A DNA stretch of 64,000 bases from Actinomadura syzygii (GCF_008085905.1 NZ_VSFF01000004.1:248001-312000); one strand, 5' to 3'. Positions 7,763 through 17,000 are shown, counted from the stretch's first letter. Program-made: numbers and translations. The notes: generated from the letters alone by a model not told the origin.

Positions 7763-8995
7763 TCAGCTGAGTCTTTCGATGATCATTGCCATGCCCTGCC
7801 CGCCGCCGACGCACATGGTTTCCAGCCCGAATTGCTTGTCTCTGCTGCGGAGCAGGTGGATCAGCGTCGTGGTGATCCGCGCGCCGGTCATGCCGAAGGG
7901 GTGGCCGAGGGCGATCGCGCCTCCGTTGACGTTGAGCCGGTCCTCGTCGATTCCGAGTTCTCGCGCGGACGGGATCACCTGTGCGGCGAAGGCTTCGTTG
8001 ATCTCCACGAGGTCGATGTCGTCGATGGTCATCCCCGCGAGGGCCAGGGCTCGGCGGGACGCCTCCACCGGTCCGAGTCCCATGATCTCCGGTGAGAGGC
8101 CGGAGACGCCGGTCGAGACGATCCGCGCCAGCGGCTGGACGCCCAGTTCGGCGGCCTTGCGGTCGCTCATGACCGCCAGCGCCGCGGCGCCGTCGTTGAG
8201 CGGGCAGCAGTTTCCCGCGGTCACCGTCCCGCCGGGGCGGAACACCGGCCTCAAGGCGGCGACCGCATCGAGCGTGACGCCCGCCCGCGGTCCGTCGTCG
8301 GCGGACACGACGGTGCCGTCGGGCAGCGCCACCGGGGTGATCTCGGCGTCGAAGAAGCCGTCGGCGATCGCCTTCTCGGCTCGGTTCTGGCTCCGGACGG
8401 CGAACTCGTCCTGGGCTTGCCGGGTCACCCCCGCGTGCTGGGCGACGTTCTCGGCGGTCTGCCCCATCGTCATGTAGAGGTCGGGTATCCGTCCCGCGGA
8501 GCGGGGGTCGGTCCACGCCTCGTGACCGTCCGCCGCCCGGTCCTCGGTGCGGGCCTCGGCCTCGGCGAGCAGCGGGTTGTGCGTGCCGGGCAGGTCGTCG
8601 CAGGCGCCGGAGCCGTAGCGGCTGACGGTCTCGACGCCGGCCGAGATGTACACCTCGCCTTCGCCGGCGCGGATCGCGTGCATCGCCATGCGGGTCGTCT
8701 GAAGGCTGGATGAGCAGTACCGGTTGACGGTCACGCCGGGCAGGTGGTCCATTCCGGCGAGGACCGCGACGGCGCGCGCGAGGTTGTGCCCGGATTCTCC
8801 GGCCGGTTGCGCGCAGCCGAGCATCAGGTCGTCGATCTCGCGCGGGGCCAGCGCGGGCAGTTCGCCGAGTACCGAGCGCACCATCGCCGTGGCGAGGTCG
8901 TCGGGCCGCATCGAGGCGAGGGAGCCCTTGTGCGCCCGCCCGATCGGCGATCGTGCCGCCGCGACGATGACGGCTTCGGGTCTGGTGGCGGTCAT
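7763..8995 (-). CDS. Thiolase (acetyl-CoA C-acyltransferase)
   Basis: 410 residues. Catalytic Cys94 is in VNRYCSSSLQTT, and the family C-terminal motifs NGGAIALGHPFGMTGAR and CVGGGQGMAMIIE carry the active-site His and second Cys. Length and motifs fit degradative thiolases that split 3-oxoacyl-CoA; in this catabolic operon a 3-oxoadipyl-CoA or similar beta-keto product is a reasonable substrate. It is the last gene of the operon and its ATG overlaps the SDR stop by ATGA. The acetoacetyl-CoA synthetase at 21156 is a possible metabolic partner. Confidence 0.92.
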   Translation of the reverse strand: MTATRPEAVIVAAARSPIGRAHKGSLASMRPDDLATAMVRSVLGELPALAPREIDDLMLGCAQPAGESGHNLARAVAVLAGMDHLPGVTVNRYCSSSLQTTRMAMHAIRAGEGEVYISAGVETVSRYGSGACDDLPGTHNPLLAEAEARTEDRAADGHEAWTDPRSAGRIPDLYMTMGQTAENVAQHAGVTRQAQDEFAVRSQNRAEKAIADGFFDAEITPVALPDGTVVSADDGPRAGVTLDAVAALRPVFRPGGTVTAGNCCPLNDGAAALAVMSDRKAAELGVQPLARIVSTGVSGLSPEIMGLGPVEASRRALALAGMTIDDIDLVEINEAFAAQVIPSARELGIDEDRLNVNGGAIALGHPFGMTGARITTTLIHLLRSRDKQFGLETMCVGGGQGMAMIIERLS

Positions 8996-9750
8996 GAGCG
9001 CACCCATCCCCCGTCGACGACCAGTGTCTGGCCGGTGATGAACTCTGCGGCGTCGGAGGCCAGGAAGCTCACCGTGCCGACGATGTCGTCCGCGACGCCG
9101 ACCCGTTTGATCGCCTGGAGCTGTGCCGAGAGTTGCAAGGTCTCCTCCGTGATGCTGGCGACGCCGCCTGGAGTGCGGGACGCGGTCGGGGCGACCGCGT
9201 TGACGGTGATGCCGTGCGGCGCCAGGTCGCTGGCCAGGCCGCGGGTGAACCCGATCACGCCGCCCTTGCTGGCGATATAGGCCGTCAGATGCGGGGCCGC
9301 CAGGCCGAAGGTGTTCGAGGCGATGTTGACGACGCGGCCCCACCCGCGCTCGCGCATGCGGGGGACGAACGCCTTCGCCAGCAGGAACTGGGAGTCGAGG
9401 TTGACCGACTGCACGCGGCGCCACGCGGGGTAGTCGGTGTCGAAGAAGTCGCGCACGTCGATGATTCCCGCGTTGTTGACCAGGATGTCCGCGCGGGCGC
9501 CGGTCTGCTTGAGGATCCGCTCGGCGGCGCCGGCGACCGCGGCCTCGTCGGTGACGTCCGCGGTGTGGGTCCAGGCGGTGCCGCCTGCCGCGGTGATGCG
9601 GTCCGACACCGCTGAAGCGTCGTCGCGGTCGATCAGCGCGACCGCGGCGCCCGCCGCGGCGAGGCTTTCGGCGATCGCCGCGCCGAAGCCCCTGGCCGCG
9701 CCGGTGACGACCGCGACCCGGCCGTGGTGCGGACGTGGAGAAGCGGTCAC
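8992..9750 (-). CDS. Short-chain dehydrogenase/reductase (SDR)
   Basis: 252 residues from a GTG start that overlaps the aldehyde dehydrogenase stop by GTGA. The cofactor motif TGAARGFG lies at 16-23, NNAG at 92-95, and the catalytic Ser145, Tyr158, Lys162 set is in NIASN and YIASK. The end GQTLVVDGGW is typical of classical FabG-like SDRs using NAD(P)H. Position between aldehyde dehydrogenase and thiolase suggests oxidation of a hydroxyacyl or alcohol intermediate of the same pathway; the substrate is not recognisable. Confidence 0.9.
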   Translation of the reverse strand: MTASPRPHHGRVAVVTGAARGFGAAIAESLAAAGAAVALIDRDDASAVSDRITAAGGTAWTHTADVTDEAAVAGAAERILKQTGARADILVNNAGIIDVRDFFDTDYPAWRRVQSVNLDSQFLLAKAFVPRMRERGWGRVVNIASNTFGLAAPHLTAYIASKGGVIGFTRGLASDLAPHGITVNAVAPTASRTPGGVASITEETLQLSAQLQAIKRVGVADDIVGTVSFLASDAAEFITGQTLVVDGGWVRS

Positions 9751-11210
9751 GGGACGATCCCCTCGATCGTGGCCCACCGGGGAACGGGCTGATGGCCGTT
9801 GGGCACCCGCAGCAGCCGCGGATAGCCGTACTCCTCCAGCGTTCCCAGCCAGTGTTCGCGGCCGTATCCGCTGGCCTTGGTTCCGCCGAACGGGCTGCCG
9901 GTCAGGGCGCGGTTGTAGTTGTTGACGAGCGTCATCCCGACGTCGAGGCGGTCGCAGATCGAGACGGCTCGCGCGATGTCGGCGGAGAACACACCGGCGA
10001 TGAGGCCGAACTCGGTGCCGTTGGCGATCTCCACCGCCTCGTCGTCGTCGGTGAACGTCATGACGCAGGTGACCGGTCCGAAGATCTCCTCGCGGGCGAC
10101 CCGCATGTCGCCGGTGACGCCGTCGAGCACCGTCGGAGCCACCCAGTAGCCGCCGGCCAGTGCCGGATCCGACGGGACGGGGGCGGTCGCGACCACTCTG
10201 GCGCCCTCGGCGGCGCCGATGTCGAGGTAGCGCTGGACGCGGTCGCGCTGCTCGGCGGTGACGACGGGGCCGACGTGGGTTCCCGGGTCCGAGCCGCGTC
10301 CGACGACGAGTTTGCGGGTGGCGGCGGCGAACCCGGCCAGGAACTCCTCGTGCCGCGACCGGTGCACCAGGATCCGCGACGCGGCGGTGCACGCCTCGCC
10401 CTGGTTGAAGAACGCGCCCTCGATCGCCCACGCCACCGCGTCGTCCATGTCGGCGTCCGCGCAGACGATCAGGCAGTTCTTGCCGCCGAGTTCCATCAGC
10501 GTGGGCGTGAAGTGCGTCGCGGCCGCCTTGATGATCTCGCGTCCCGCGCCCGGCGACCCGGTGAAGGCCACCTTGCGGACACCCTCGTGCGCGGCGAGGT
10601 ACGCGCCCTGGTCGGCGCCGCCGTGGACGACCTCGACGACGGGATCGGGGAGCGCCGCGGCGATGATCTCGCACATGCGGGTGGGCGTCATCGGCGTCTG
10701 CGGGCCGGGCTTGAGCAGGACCGCGTTCCCGGCCGCGAGGGCCGGTGCGAGCTTGCCCGCGGTGTGGATCGGCGGCCAGTTGAACGGGATGATCGCGGCG
10801 ACCACGCCGAACGGGACGAGCCGGGTCGTGTCCAGCGAGAACGGGGTGTGCCGCGCCTGTCCCCGCTCGGCCGTGATCGCGCCGGCGAAGAAGTCGAAGA
10901 GCCCGATCCCCGCGAACACGTCGCCCATCGCCTGGTCGAGGGGCTTGCCGTTCTCCCGCGTCTCGATGCGGGCCAGTTCCTCGGCGTCGGCGCGGAGGGC
11001 GTCGGCGGCCGAGATGAGCGCGCGTGCCCGTTCGGCGGCCGGACGGGCGGCCCAGCCGCGCTGCGCCCCGGCGAGCCGGTCGATCGCCGCGTCGATCTCC
11101 GCGCTGGTGTGCGGGCGCACGGAGGCGATCTCGGTCCCGTCCGCCGGGTCGTGCACGGCGAACGGGTCGAGCGCTCCCGCGCTCGCCCAGCGGTGGTCGT
11201 AGATCGTCAT
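9747..11210 (-). CDS. NAD(P)-dependent aldehyde dehydrogenase
   Basis: 487 residues. The oxyanion Asn lies in IPFNWPP, the general base Glu240 in TLMELGGKN and the nucleophile Cys274 in NQGEACTAAS, with a C-terminal FGGTKASGYGREH motif. Full ALDH-superfamily length. In a meta-cleavage operon it may oxidise a semialdehyde ring-fission product or an aldehyde released by the aldolase branch. It lies eight bases after the decarboxylase gene. Confidence 0.92.
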   Translation of the reverse strand: MTIYDHRWASAGALDPFAVHDPADGTEIASVRPHTSAEIDAAIDRLAGAQRGWAARPAAERARALISAADALRADAEELARIETRENGKPLDQAMGDVFAGIGLFDFFAGAITAERGQARHTPFSLDTTRLVPFGVVAAIIPFNWPPIHTAGKLAPALAAGNAVLLKPGPQTPMTPTRMCEIIAAALPDPVVEVVHGGADQGAYLAAHEGVRKVAFTGSPGAGREIIKAAATHFTPTLMELGGKNCLIVCADADMDDAVAWAIEGAFFNQGEACTAASRILVHRSRHEEFLAGFAAATRKLVVGRGSDPGTHVGPVVTAEQRDRVQRYLDIGAAEGARVVATAPVPSDPALAGGYWVAPTVLDGVTGDMRVAREEIFGPVTCVMTFTDDDEAVEIANGTEFGLIAGVFSADIARAVSICDRLDVGMTLVNNYNRALTGSPFGGTKASGYGREHWLGTLEEYGYPRLLRVPNGHQPVPRWATIEGIVP

Positions 11211-11218
11211 GGGTCGGG

Positions 11219-12199
11219 TCAGCCTTCCTGGGATCGTGCCAGGCCGAGGACGCGTTCGGCGTTGCCGTGCGCGATCTTGGCCTTGACGGATTCGGGCAGG
11301 TCCGCCTTCGCCACCGCGGCGACCGCGTCGGCGGTCTCCTCGTACGGGTAGTCGACGGCGAACATCACCGCGTCCTCGCCCGCGGTCAGCACCGCGGCCT
11401 GGACCGCTTCGGGTGCGAGGATCCCGCTCGTGGTGGCGAGGACGTTGGAGCCGATGTACTGCGACGGCATCCGGTCGAGGGACCGGCTCAGGGCCAGCGT
11501 GCGGTAGCGCGAGTCCAGGCGCGAGCGCTGGAAGGAGAGGAACTCGCCGAGGTGCCCGAGGATCAGGGTGGCCCGGGGATGGCGGTCGAACACCCCGCCG
11601 TAGATCACTCGCAGCGCGTGCCCGCCGGTCTCGGCCTGCCAGCTCCAGGTGGCGCCGTACAGTTCGGGCCGCCCGTCGAGCAGATGCCAGTCGTCCGCCG
11701 GGATGGAGCCCGGGTGGAGGTAGAGCGGCGCCTGGAGTTCCTCAAGGGCCGCCCACACATCGTCGTAGGACGGGTGGTCCAGGTAACGCCCGTGCGTGTG
11801 GTCGTTGACGAGCGCGCCGACGAACCCCAGTTCCTCGACGCATCGCCGCAGTTCCGCGACCGCCGCGGCCGGATCCTGGAGCGGCAGTGCCGCGAAGCCC
11901 TTGAACCTGTCGGGGTGGGCCGCGACCGCCTCGGCGAGGAAGTCGTTGGCGAACCGGGCGTTGTCCCGCGCGGCGGCGGGCGACTCGTCGGCCTGGATGC
12001 CGGGGACGGTCAGCGACAGCACCTGGACGTCGATGCCGTTCGCGTCCATGTCGGGCAGGCGGTGCTCCTCGAAATCGATGATCTTGCGGCCGACCATCGC
12101 GGCGTACTCGGACGTGACCTTGATGCCCATCGGCGTCGCGGGCTGGCGCGCGGCGAGGTCCGGGATGGCGAAGGCTTCTTCGAGCGCGATGTAGCGCAC
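11219..12199 (-). CDS. LigW-like metal-dependent aromatic decarboxylase (amidohydrolase-2 family)
   Basis: 326 residues. It resembles 5-carboxyvanillate decarboxylase LigW more than gamma-resorcylate decarboxylase. The N-terminus is ALEEAFAIP (Glu7, no His two residues later), as in LigW TEEAFA, whereas gamma-resorcylate enzymes read EEHF. Other shared elements are HTHGRYLDH, YLHPGSIP (His162), GHLGEF (His216) and AVDYPYEETAD (Asp283 as likely metal ligand). The family removes a carboxylate from hydroxylated benzoates without a cofactor. The operon's FAD hydroxylase and extradiol dioxygenase fit a decarboxylate-hydroxylate-cleave order. Substrate unknown. Confidence 0.8.
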   Translation of the reverse strand: MRYIALEEAFAIPDLAARQPATPMGIKVTSEYAAMVGRKIIDFEEHRLPDMDANGIDVQVLSLTVPGIQADESPAAARDNARFANDFLAEAVAAHPDRFKGFAALPLQDPAAAVAELRRCVEELGFVGALVNDHTHGRYLDHPSYDDVWAALEELQAPLYLHPGSIPADDWHLLDGRPELYGATWSWQAETGGHALRVIYGGVFDRHPRATLILGHLGEFLSFQRSRLDSRYRTLALSRSLDRMPSQYIGSNVLATTSGILAPEAVQAAVLTAGEDAVMFAVDYPYEETADAVAAVAKADLPESVKAKIAHGNAERVLGLARSQEG

Positions 12200-12241
12200 G
12201 GACGTCTCTCCTTTCTCCGGCGGCTCTTCTGTGTCGGCGGC

Positions 12242-13372
12242 TCAGGTGGTGGAGGTGCGGCGGCGGACGATCGTCGACACCGACACCGCGATGATCAGGG
12301 CGGTGCCGTAGAACACGTTCTCGATCCAGCCGGTGGACCCGAGCATCTGCAGCCCGAGGATGCCGGTGGCGAGGAAGTAGATCGCGACGAGCGTGCCGAG
12401 GGGGTTGAAGCGGCCGGGCCGGATCACCGCGGTGCCGAGGAAGGTCGCGGCGAACGCCGGCAGCAGGTAGGTCGGCGAGACCGTGGAGTCGTACCCGCCG
12501 ACGGACGCGACGAGGAGGAGGCCGCCGATGCCCGCCACCGTGCTGCCGGCGACGAACGCGCCGATGCGGATCCGGTCGACGGCGACGCCGGCGAGCCGGG
12601 CGACCTCCCGGTTGGCGCCGACGAACGCCATGTGCCGTCCGAGCGGGGTGAAGGTGAGCACGTAGCCGATGGCCAGGGCGAGGACGAGCCCGTAGTAGAA
12701 GTTCACGGGCAGTCCCGCGAACCGGCGGATGGACAGGTCGGCGAACGAGGGCGACAGACCCGAGACGGTCGTCTGGTGTGAGACCAGGGAGGCGATGCCG
12801 AGCAGCAGGGTGGAGCTGCCGAGTGTCACGATCAGCGCGGGCACGCCCACCTTCACGACGAGGATCCCGTTGAGCAGCCCGGCCAGCGAGCTGGCCAGGA
12901 CCGCGACGACGCAGGCCAGTGCCAGGTTCCAGCCGTGCAGGACCGCCAGCACGGGGACGAGCGTCGCCGAAAGTCCGAGCGTCGAGGCGATGGACAGGTC
13001 GAACTCGCCGACGACGAAGGTGAGCATCGCCGCCAGCGCGAGGAACACCAGGGCCTGCTGTGAGGCGAAGATGTTGCGGAAGGTGTCGGCCTGCAGGAAC
13101 GAGTCCGGCATCAGGGCGCCGTACACCACGCACATCAGCGCCCAGATGCCGACGATGGCGTAGCGGCTAGAGAACTGGTGCCAGCGCACGGCGCCGCGCG
13201 TGAGGTCGCCGCCGTCCGCGGACGTCGGCCCGGTGCCGGACACCCCGGCGCCGGACGGCTGGGTGTCGGATGGAGGGGTGTCGGATGACGGGGTGTCGGA
13301 TGGCGGGGAGTCGCCGTTCGTGCTCGGCGGATTCGTCAGCGTCCGAGGATCGGGCGCGTCGGTGGCTCGCAT
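12242..13372 (-). CDS. Ribose-type (RbsC family) ABC permease
   Basis: 376 residues with about nine or ten membrane segments after a long N-terminal tail. RbsC-like signatures are VVGEFDLSIASTLGLSATL, GLLNGILVVKVGVPALIVTLG, the FTPLGRHMAFVGANREVARLAGV loop and LGTAVIRPGRFN. The first 50 residues are low-complexity (PPSDTPSSDTPPSDTQPS), encoded by a 15-base minisatellite, and may be dispensable. It pairs with the ATPase three bases upstream and the lipoprotein at 14914. In this operon it probably imports an aromatic or aromatic-glycoside-like substrate rather than ribose. Confidence 0.9.
   Translation of the reverse strand: MRATDAPDPRTLTNPPSTNGDSPPSDTPSSDTPPSDTQPSGAGVSGTGPTSADGGDLTRGAVRWHQFSSRYAIVGIWALMCVVYGALMPDSFLQADTFRNIFASQQALVFLALAAMLTFVVGEFDLSIASTLGLSATLVPVLAVLHGWNLALACVVAVLASSLAGLLNGILVVKVGVPALIVTLGSSTLLLGIASLVSHQTTVSGLSPSFADLSIRRFAGLPVNFYYGLVLALAIGYVLTFTPLGRHMAFVGANREVARLAGVAVDRIRIGAFVAGSTVAGIGGLLLVASVGGYDSTVSPTYLLPAFAATFLGTAVIRPGRFNPLGTLVAIYFLATGILGLQMLGSTGWIENVFYGTALIIAVSVSTIVRRRTSTT
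13259..13310. repeat. 15-base minisatellite in the permease N-terminus
   Basis: Tandem GTGTCGGATGNCGGG units, at least three nearly identical copies, encode the SPPSDTP-type repeat. The core TCGGATGGCGGGG closely matches the unit in the ATPase tail at 3653-3765. Confidence 0.75.
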
Positions 13373-13375
13373 GGC

Positions 13376-14929
13376 TCAGCCCTTCTGTGCGGCCGACGCC
13401 CGGTCGTCGGCGTAGACGGATTCGACGACCGCCTGCTCGGTCGGCTCGTCGACCTCGGCGGCGACCCGGCCGTCGCGGACGACCAGCACCCGGTCGCAGA
13501 CCGCGGCCAGGTCGGCCGGTTGGATGGAGGCGAACAGGACGGCCACGCCCTGCCGCGCGGTCGCCGAGATGGCGCGCAGGATGTCCTCGCGGGCGCCGAC
13601 GTCGACGGCCTGGGTCGGCTCGTGCAGCAGAAGCAGCCGCGGGCGGCCCGCGAGCCATTTGCCGAGCATGACCTTCTGCTGATTGCCGCCGCTCAACTGG
13701 CCGACCGGGACGTCGGCGCGGCGCGGGCGCACGTCGAGGTCGCGGAGGACGGCGGCGACCTCGTTCAGCTGCCACGCGCGGCCGATCGCGAACCGTCGGC
13801 CGTGCTGGCGCACCCGTGGCAGCGTCACGTTCTCGGCGACGGTCAGCGTCGTCGCGAGCCCGTGCGCGATGCGGTTCTCGGGAAGCAGGGCGATGCCCGC
13901 GCGGATGCAGTCGACGGAATCGGCGCGTGCCAGGTCGAGCGCGGTGGCCGCCACGCGCACCCGTCCGGCCCGCGCGCGGCGCGCGGCCGCGAGCAGGTAG
14001 GGGATCTCCTCCCAGCCGCCGCCCGCGACGCCCGTCACTCCGACGACCTCGCCGGGCGCGAGGTCGAGGTCGAGGTCCTGGAGCGCCCGTCCCCGCAGGC
14101 CGCGCACCTGGACGGGCGGCCCGCCGCCGGTGCTCGGTTCCCGGACGTGCCTGGCCTGGGTGACCGTCCGTCCGAGCATCATCCGGGCGACGTCGCGCTC
14201 GGTGAGGTCGGCGGCGTCCCGGGCGGCCTCGACGACCTGCCCGTCGCGCAGGACGGTGACCTTGTCGGCGACCCGCAGCACCTCCTGAAGGTTGTGCGAC
14301 ACCATCAGGGCCGCGCCGCCCGCGCCGACGACGGTGCGCAGGACGCGGTAGAAGTCCTCAAGGCCGTCCTTGGGGAGTGCCCGGGTCGACTCGTCCAGGA
14401 CGAGCAGCCCCTCCCCCGGCCGCTGGTTCCGCAGCGCCCGCGCGATCGCGACCGCCGACCGCTGCGCCGGGTCGAGTCCGCCGACGAGCGTGTCCGGGGC
14501 GAGCCCCCGCACGTCCAGCCGTGCGAGGATCTCGGCCGCCCGCGCGCGTTCGGCGGCCCAGTCCACCCGGCGGGACCGCCTGCGGACGGCGAACGCGCCG
14601 ACCGCGATGTTCTCGGCGACCGACCGCTCGTCCAGCAGGCCGAAGTCCTGGTGGACGAGCGCGATGCCCGCGGCGCGCAGGTCGCGCAGCCGTGCCGGGA
14701 GGGGCAGCGGCGCGCCGTCGACGAGGATCCGGCCGCCGCGGTCCGGCGCGTGGTACCCGGCGAGGATCTTGATCAGGGTGGACTTGCCCGAGCCGTTCTG
14801 CCCGACGACCGCGTGGGTCTCGCCCGGCATGACCGACAGGCCCACCTCCCGCAGGGCGCGGAAGGATCCGAAGGACTTCGACAGCCCTTCCAGCTCCAGC
14901 CGAGGGGTGGCCGTCACCGTGTGGTCCAC
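13376..14929 (-). CDS. Ribose-type (RbsA family) duplicated ABC ATPase
   Basis: 517 residues with two nucleotide-binding halves. The first has a good Walker A (GQNGSGKST), a degenerate signature (GLDPAQRSAVAIARAL) and LLVLDESTRALP where DEPT is usual. The second has a degenerate Walker A (GVTGVAGGGWEEIP), an intact LSGGNQQKVMLGKWL signature and LLLHEPTQAVD, with His in place of the Walker B Asp. Degenerate second sites are common in RbsA, but the Asp-to-His change is unusual. The GTG at 14929 overlaps the lipoprotein stop by 16 bases; a GTG at 14917 with a four-base overlap is an alternative start. Confidence 0.9.
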   Translation of the reverse strand: MDHTVTATPRLELEGLSKSFGSFRALREVGLSVMPGETHAVVGQNGSGKSTLIKILAGYHAPDRGGRILVDGAPLPLPARLRDLRAAGIALVHQDFGLLDERSVAENIAVGAFAVRRRSRRVDWAAERARAAEILARLDVRGLAPDTLVGGLDPAQRSAVAIARALRNQRPGEGLLVLDESTRALPKDGLEDFYRVLRTVVGAGGAALMVSHNLQEVLRVADKVTVLRDGQVVEAARDAADLTERDVARMMLGRTVTQARHVREPSTGGGPPVQVRGLRGRALQDLDLDLAPGEVVGVTGVAGGGWEEIPYLLAAARRARAGRVRVAATALDLARADSVDCIRAGIALLPENRIAHGLATTLTVAENVTLPRVRQHGRRFAIGRAWQLNEVAAVLRDLDVRPRRADVPVGQLSGGNQQKVMLGKWLAGRPRLLLLHEPTQAVDVGAREDILRAISATARQGVAVLFASIQPADLAAVCDRVLVVRDGRVAAEVDEPTEQAVVESVYADDRASAAQKG

Positions 14930-16098
14930 AGTTTCGTGAACGCGTCCTGGATCAGCGCCGGGTCGCCGTACCAGGCGCCGCTCGCCTCATGGGCGGGGTC
15001 GAACGTCAGACCGGAGACGTTGTCCTTGGTGAACGTGCGGGGAATGGCGGGATAGGCGGCCGGCGGCGTCTGCCCGGCCATCATGCGCAGCGCCGAGTCG
15101 GCCTCGGTCCAGGCGAGGTAGGGCGAGTTGACGCCGACGACCGCGATCAGCCGGGGGTTGGTCTTCACCTGCTGCACCGCCGCCAGGGTGTTCCCGGTCG
15201 TGGCGATCTTGACGGCGGCCGCCTTGCCGCTGGACTGCAGCCCGCCGATGACCGCCGCGAGATAGGTGTCGTACTGGGGCACGACGTACTTGATCTTGGG
15301 GTCGGTGAGGAGCGCGCTGCTGACCAGCGAGCCGACGTTCTTCATCTGGCTCAGGTTGATCTTCTTCACCGTCACGGTGCAGCCGGCGCAGTTCTGCTTG
15401 AGCTGCGCGAGCGCGTGCTCGCCGGCGCTGGTGGTGGACTCGCTGTCGGTGACTTCGAGGAACAGCAGGTTCGCCTTGCCGTCGGAGTCGGCGATCACGG
15501 CGTCGGTCAGCCCGCTCATCAGCGGGAAGCCCTGCGAGTCGGCGTTCCCGAAGGCGAACTTCGGGGTCTGCGCCGTGCCCGCGGGCGCGTTCGCGCCGGC
15601 GATCAGCAGCGGGATCCCCTTCGCCTTCACCCGCTCGAACGCCGTCGGGACCATCTGGTAGGGGATGTAGTCGGTGATGATCGCGCCGGGTCCGGCGGCG
15701 GCGGCCTGGTCGAGGCAGGCGCTGATGCCCGACGGGTTCCCCTGCCCGTCGCAGGTGCGGACGGACACGCCGGCCTTCCCCAGCGCCGACGTCAAATTGG
15801 TCACGATGATCGGGAAGTGGCCGACCTTGAGCGCGATCGGGATGTAGTAGACGGTCTTGCCCTTGAGGGCGCGGACGTCGAACGGCTGCCCGAGTTCCGG
15901 CGCCGCGCTCAAGGGCTTCGACCGCGCGGCGAGCGCGGCGGCGGCCTTCTTGCCCGCCTCGGAGGCGGGTCCGCCGCTGCTCGTCGCCACCGTGTCGCTG
16001 CCGCACGCCGCCAGAGCAAGGCAGGCAACGGCCGCGGAGACGGTCGTGAGCAGACGCCGAACCGGTTTTTGGGCAGCCTTGACAGAGCTGTCGTGCAT
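14914..16098 (-). CDS. Periplasmic-binding lipoprotein for the ribose-type importer
   Basis: 394 residues. A Lys/Arg n-region and hydrophobic core precede lipobox LAAC, lipid Cys32, and a Ser/Gly-rich linker. The mature protein has the type-I sugar-binding layout (KTVYYIPIALKVGHFPIIV, a hinge region with ITDYIPYQ, and AIVVGVNSPYLAW-like C-lobe). A Cys-x2-Cys pair (NCAGC) and the following ITDYIPYQ match elements also seen in the second importer's binding protein at 23914, so the two are paralogues. GGAGAG precedes the ATG. Confidence 0.88.
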   Translation of the reverse strand: MHDSSVKAAQKPVRRLLTTVSAAVACLALAACGSDTVATSSGGPASEAGKKAAAALAARSKPLSAAPELGQPFDVRALKGKTVYYIPIALKVGHFPIIVTNLTSALGKAGVSVRTCDGQGNPSGISACLDQAAAAGPGAIITDYIPYQMVPTAFERVKAKGIPLLIAGANAPAGTAQTPKFAFGNADSQGFPLMSGLTDAVIADSDGKANLLFLEVTDSESTTSAGEHALAQLKQNCAGCTVTVKKINLSQMKNVGSLVSSALLTDPKIKYVVPQYDTYLAAVIGGLQSSGKAAAVKIATTGNTLAAVQQVKTNPRLIAVVGVNSPYLAWTEADSALRMMAGQTPPAAYPAIPRTFTKDNVSGLTFDPAHEASGAWYGDPALIQDAFTKLWTTR

Positions 16099-16142
16099 GG
16101 GACTCTCCGAACGGGTGGGGGTGGGTGGCTTCAGGTGTGTGA

Positions 16143-17000
16143 TCAGGGGGCGTGGTAGCGGAAGACCCGCGTGCTGACGGCCTTGTGAGCCAGAGCGTGC
16201 ATGAGCGGCGCGCCATCGGTGTCGGCGAGGGTGACGAGCAGATCGCCGTCGTCGGTCGTGCAGCAGGCGATCGGGTAGTGCGGGGCCGTGTCGATGCGGT
16301 CGGCGGCGGCGCCGTCGACCACCCGGACGACCGACTGCCCGGTCGTCGTGGCCGCCCACACTCCTTCGGCGGCGGGCCAGATGCCGTCCGGGCGCGCGTC
16401 GGGCCCGGCCAGGTCCGCGATGTCGGCGTACCGGCGCCGGTCGTGCAGGGTCGCGTCGTCCCGGACGCGGAACGCCGTGAGGCACTGGCGCGAGGTCTCG
16501 GCCACCACCAGCGTCCGGCCGCCGTCCAGCAGCGCCATGCCGTTCGGGAACTCCACGTCCTCGGCGGCGACCTCCGCGGTCCCGTCGGCGCGGACGAGGA
16601 TGAGCCGGCCCGGCCGGACCGCCTCGCCCCGCGCGGCCGCGAATCCGACGTCGTCGACGTAGAGGTTGCCGAGGGCATCGCCGACGAGGTCGCCGAGCGG
16701 TCCGGCGCCCAGCGGGCCGAGGTCGGCGTAGGTCTCCCAGTCCCGCCCGTCCCACACCCCGATCCGCCCCTCGTTCATCAGCGCGCCGACCAGGCGCCCG
16801 TCTGGCAGGAACCACAGGCCGTTGGACGGTGTGCTCAGCTCGGTGGCCGTCCAGGCGCCGGTCGCGTCGGTCCACAGCCTGCCGCCCTGGGTGTCGGACA
16901 CCCACAGCGCGCCGTCGTGCCAGCGCGGACCCTCGCCCCAGGTGAGTCCCTCGGCGTAGACGCTCACGGCGCCGCCGCCGGGGGTGGGCCGGGCGGTCAT
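16143..17000 (-). CDS. SMP-30/gluconolactonase-family lactonase
   Basis: 285 residues forming a six-bladed propeller. Metal-site residues are recognisable as Glu in LTWGEGPRWHD, Asn in STPSNGLW, Asn in EFPNGMALLDGG and Asp in ARPDGIWPA. The family hydrolyses lactones with a divalent metal. In this operon it may open an enol-lactone or sugar lactone intermediate; which one cannot be told. The ATG overlaps the FAD hydroxylase stop by ATGA; 44 bases follow before the binding-protein gene. Confidence 0.88.
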   Translation of the reverse strand: MTARPTPGGGAVSVYAEGLTWGEGPRWHDGALWVSDTQGGRLWTDATGAWTATELSTPSNGLWFLPDGRLVGALMNEGRIGVWDGRDWETYADLGPLGAGPLGDLVGDALGNLYVDDVGFAAARGEAVRPGRLILVRADGTAEVAAEDVEFPNGMALLDGGRTLVVAETSRQCLTAFRVRDDATLHDRRRYADIADLAGPDARPDGIWPAAEGVWAATTTGQSVVRVVDGAAADRIDTAPHYPIACCTTDDGDLLVTLADTDGAPLMHALAHKAVSTRVFRYHAP

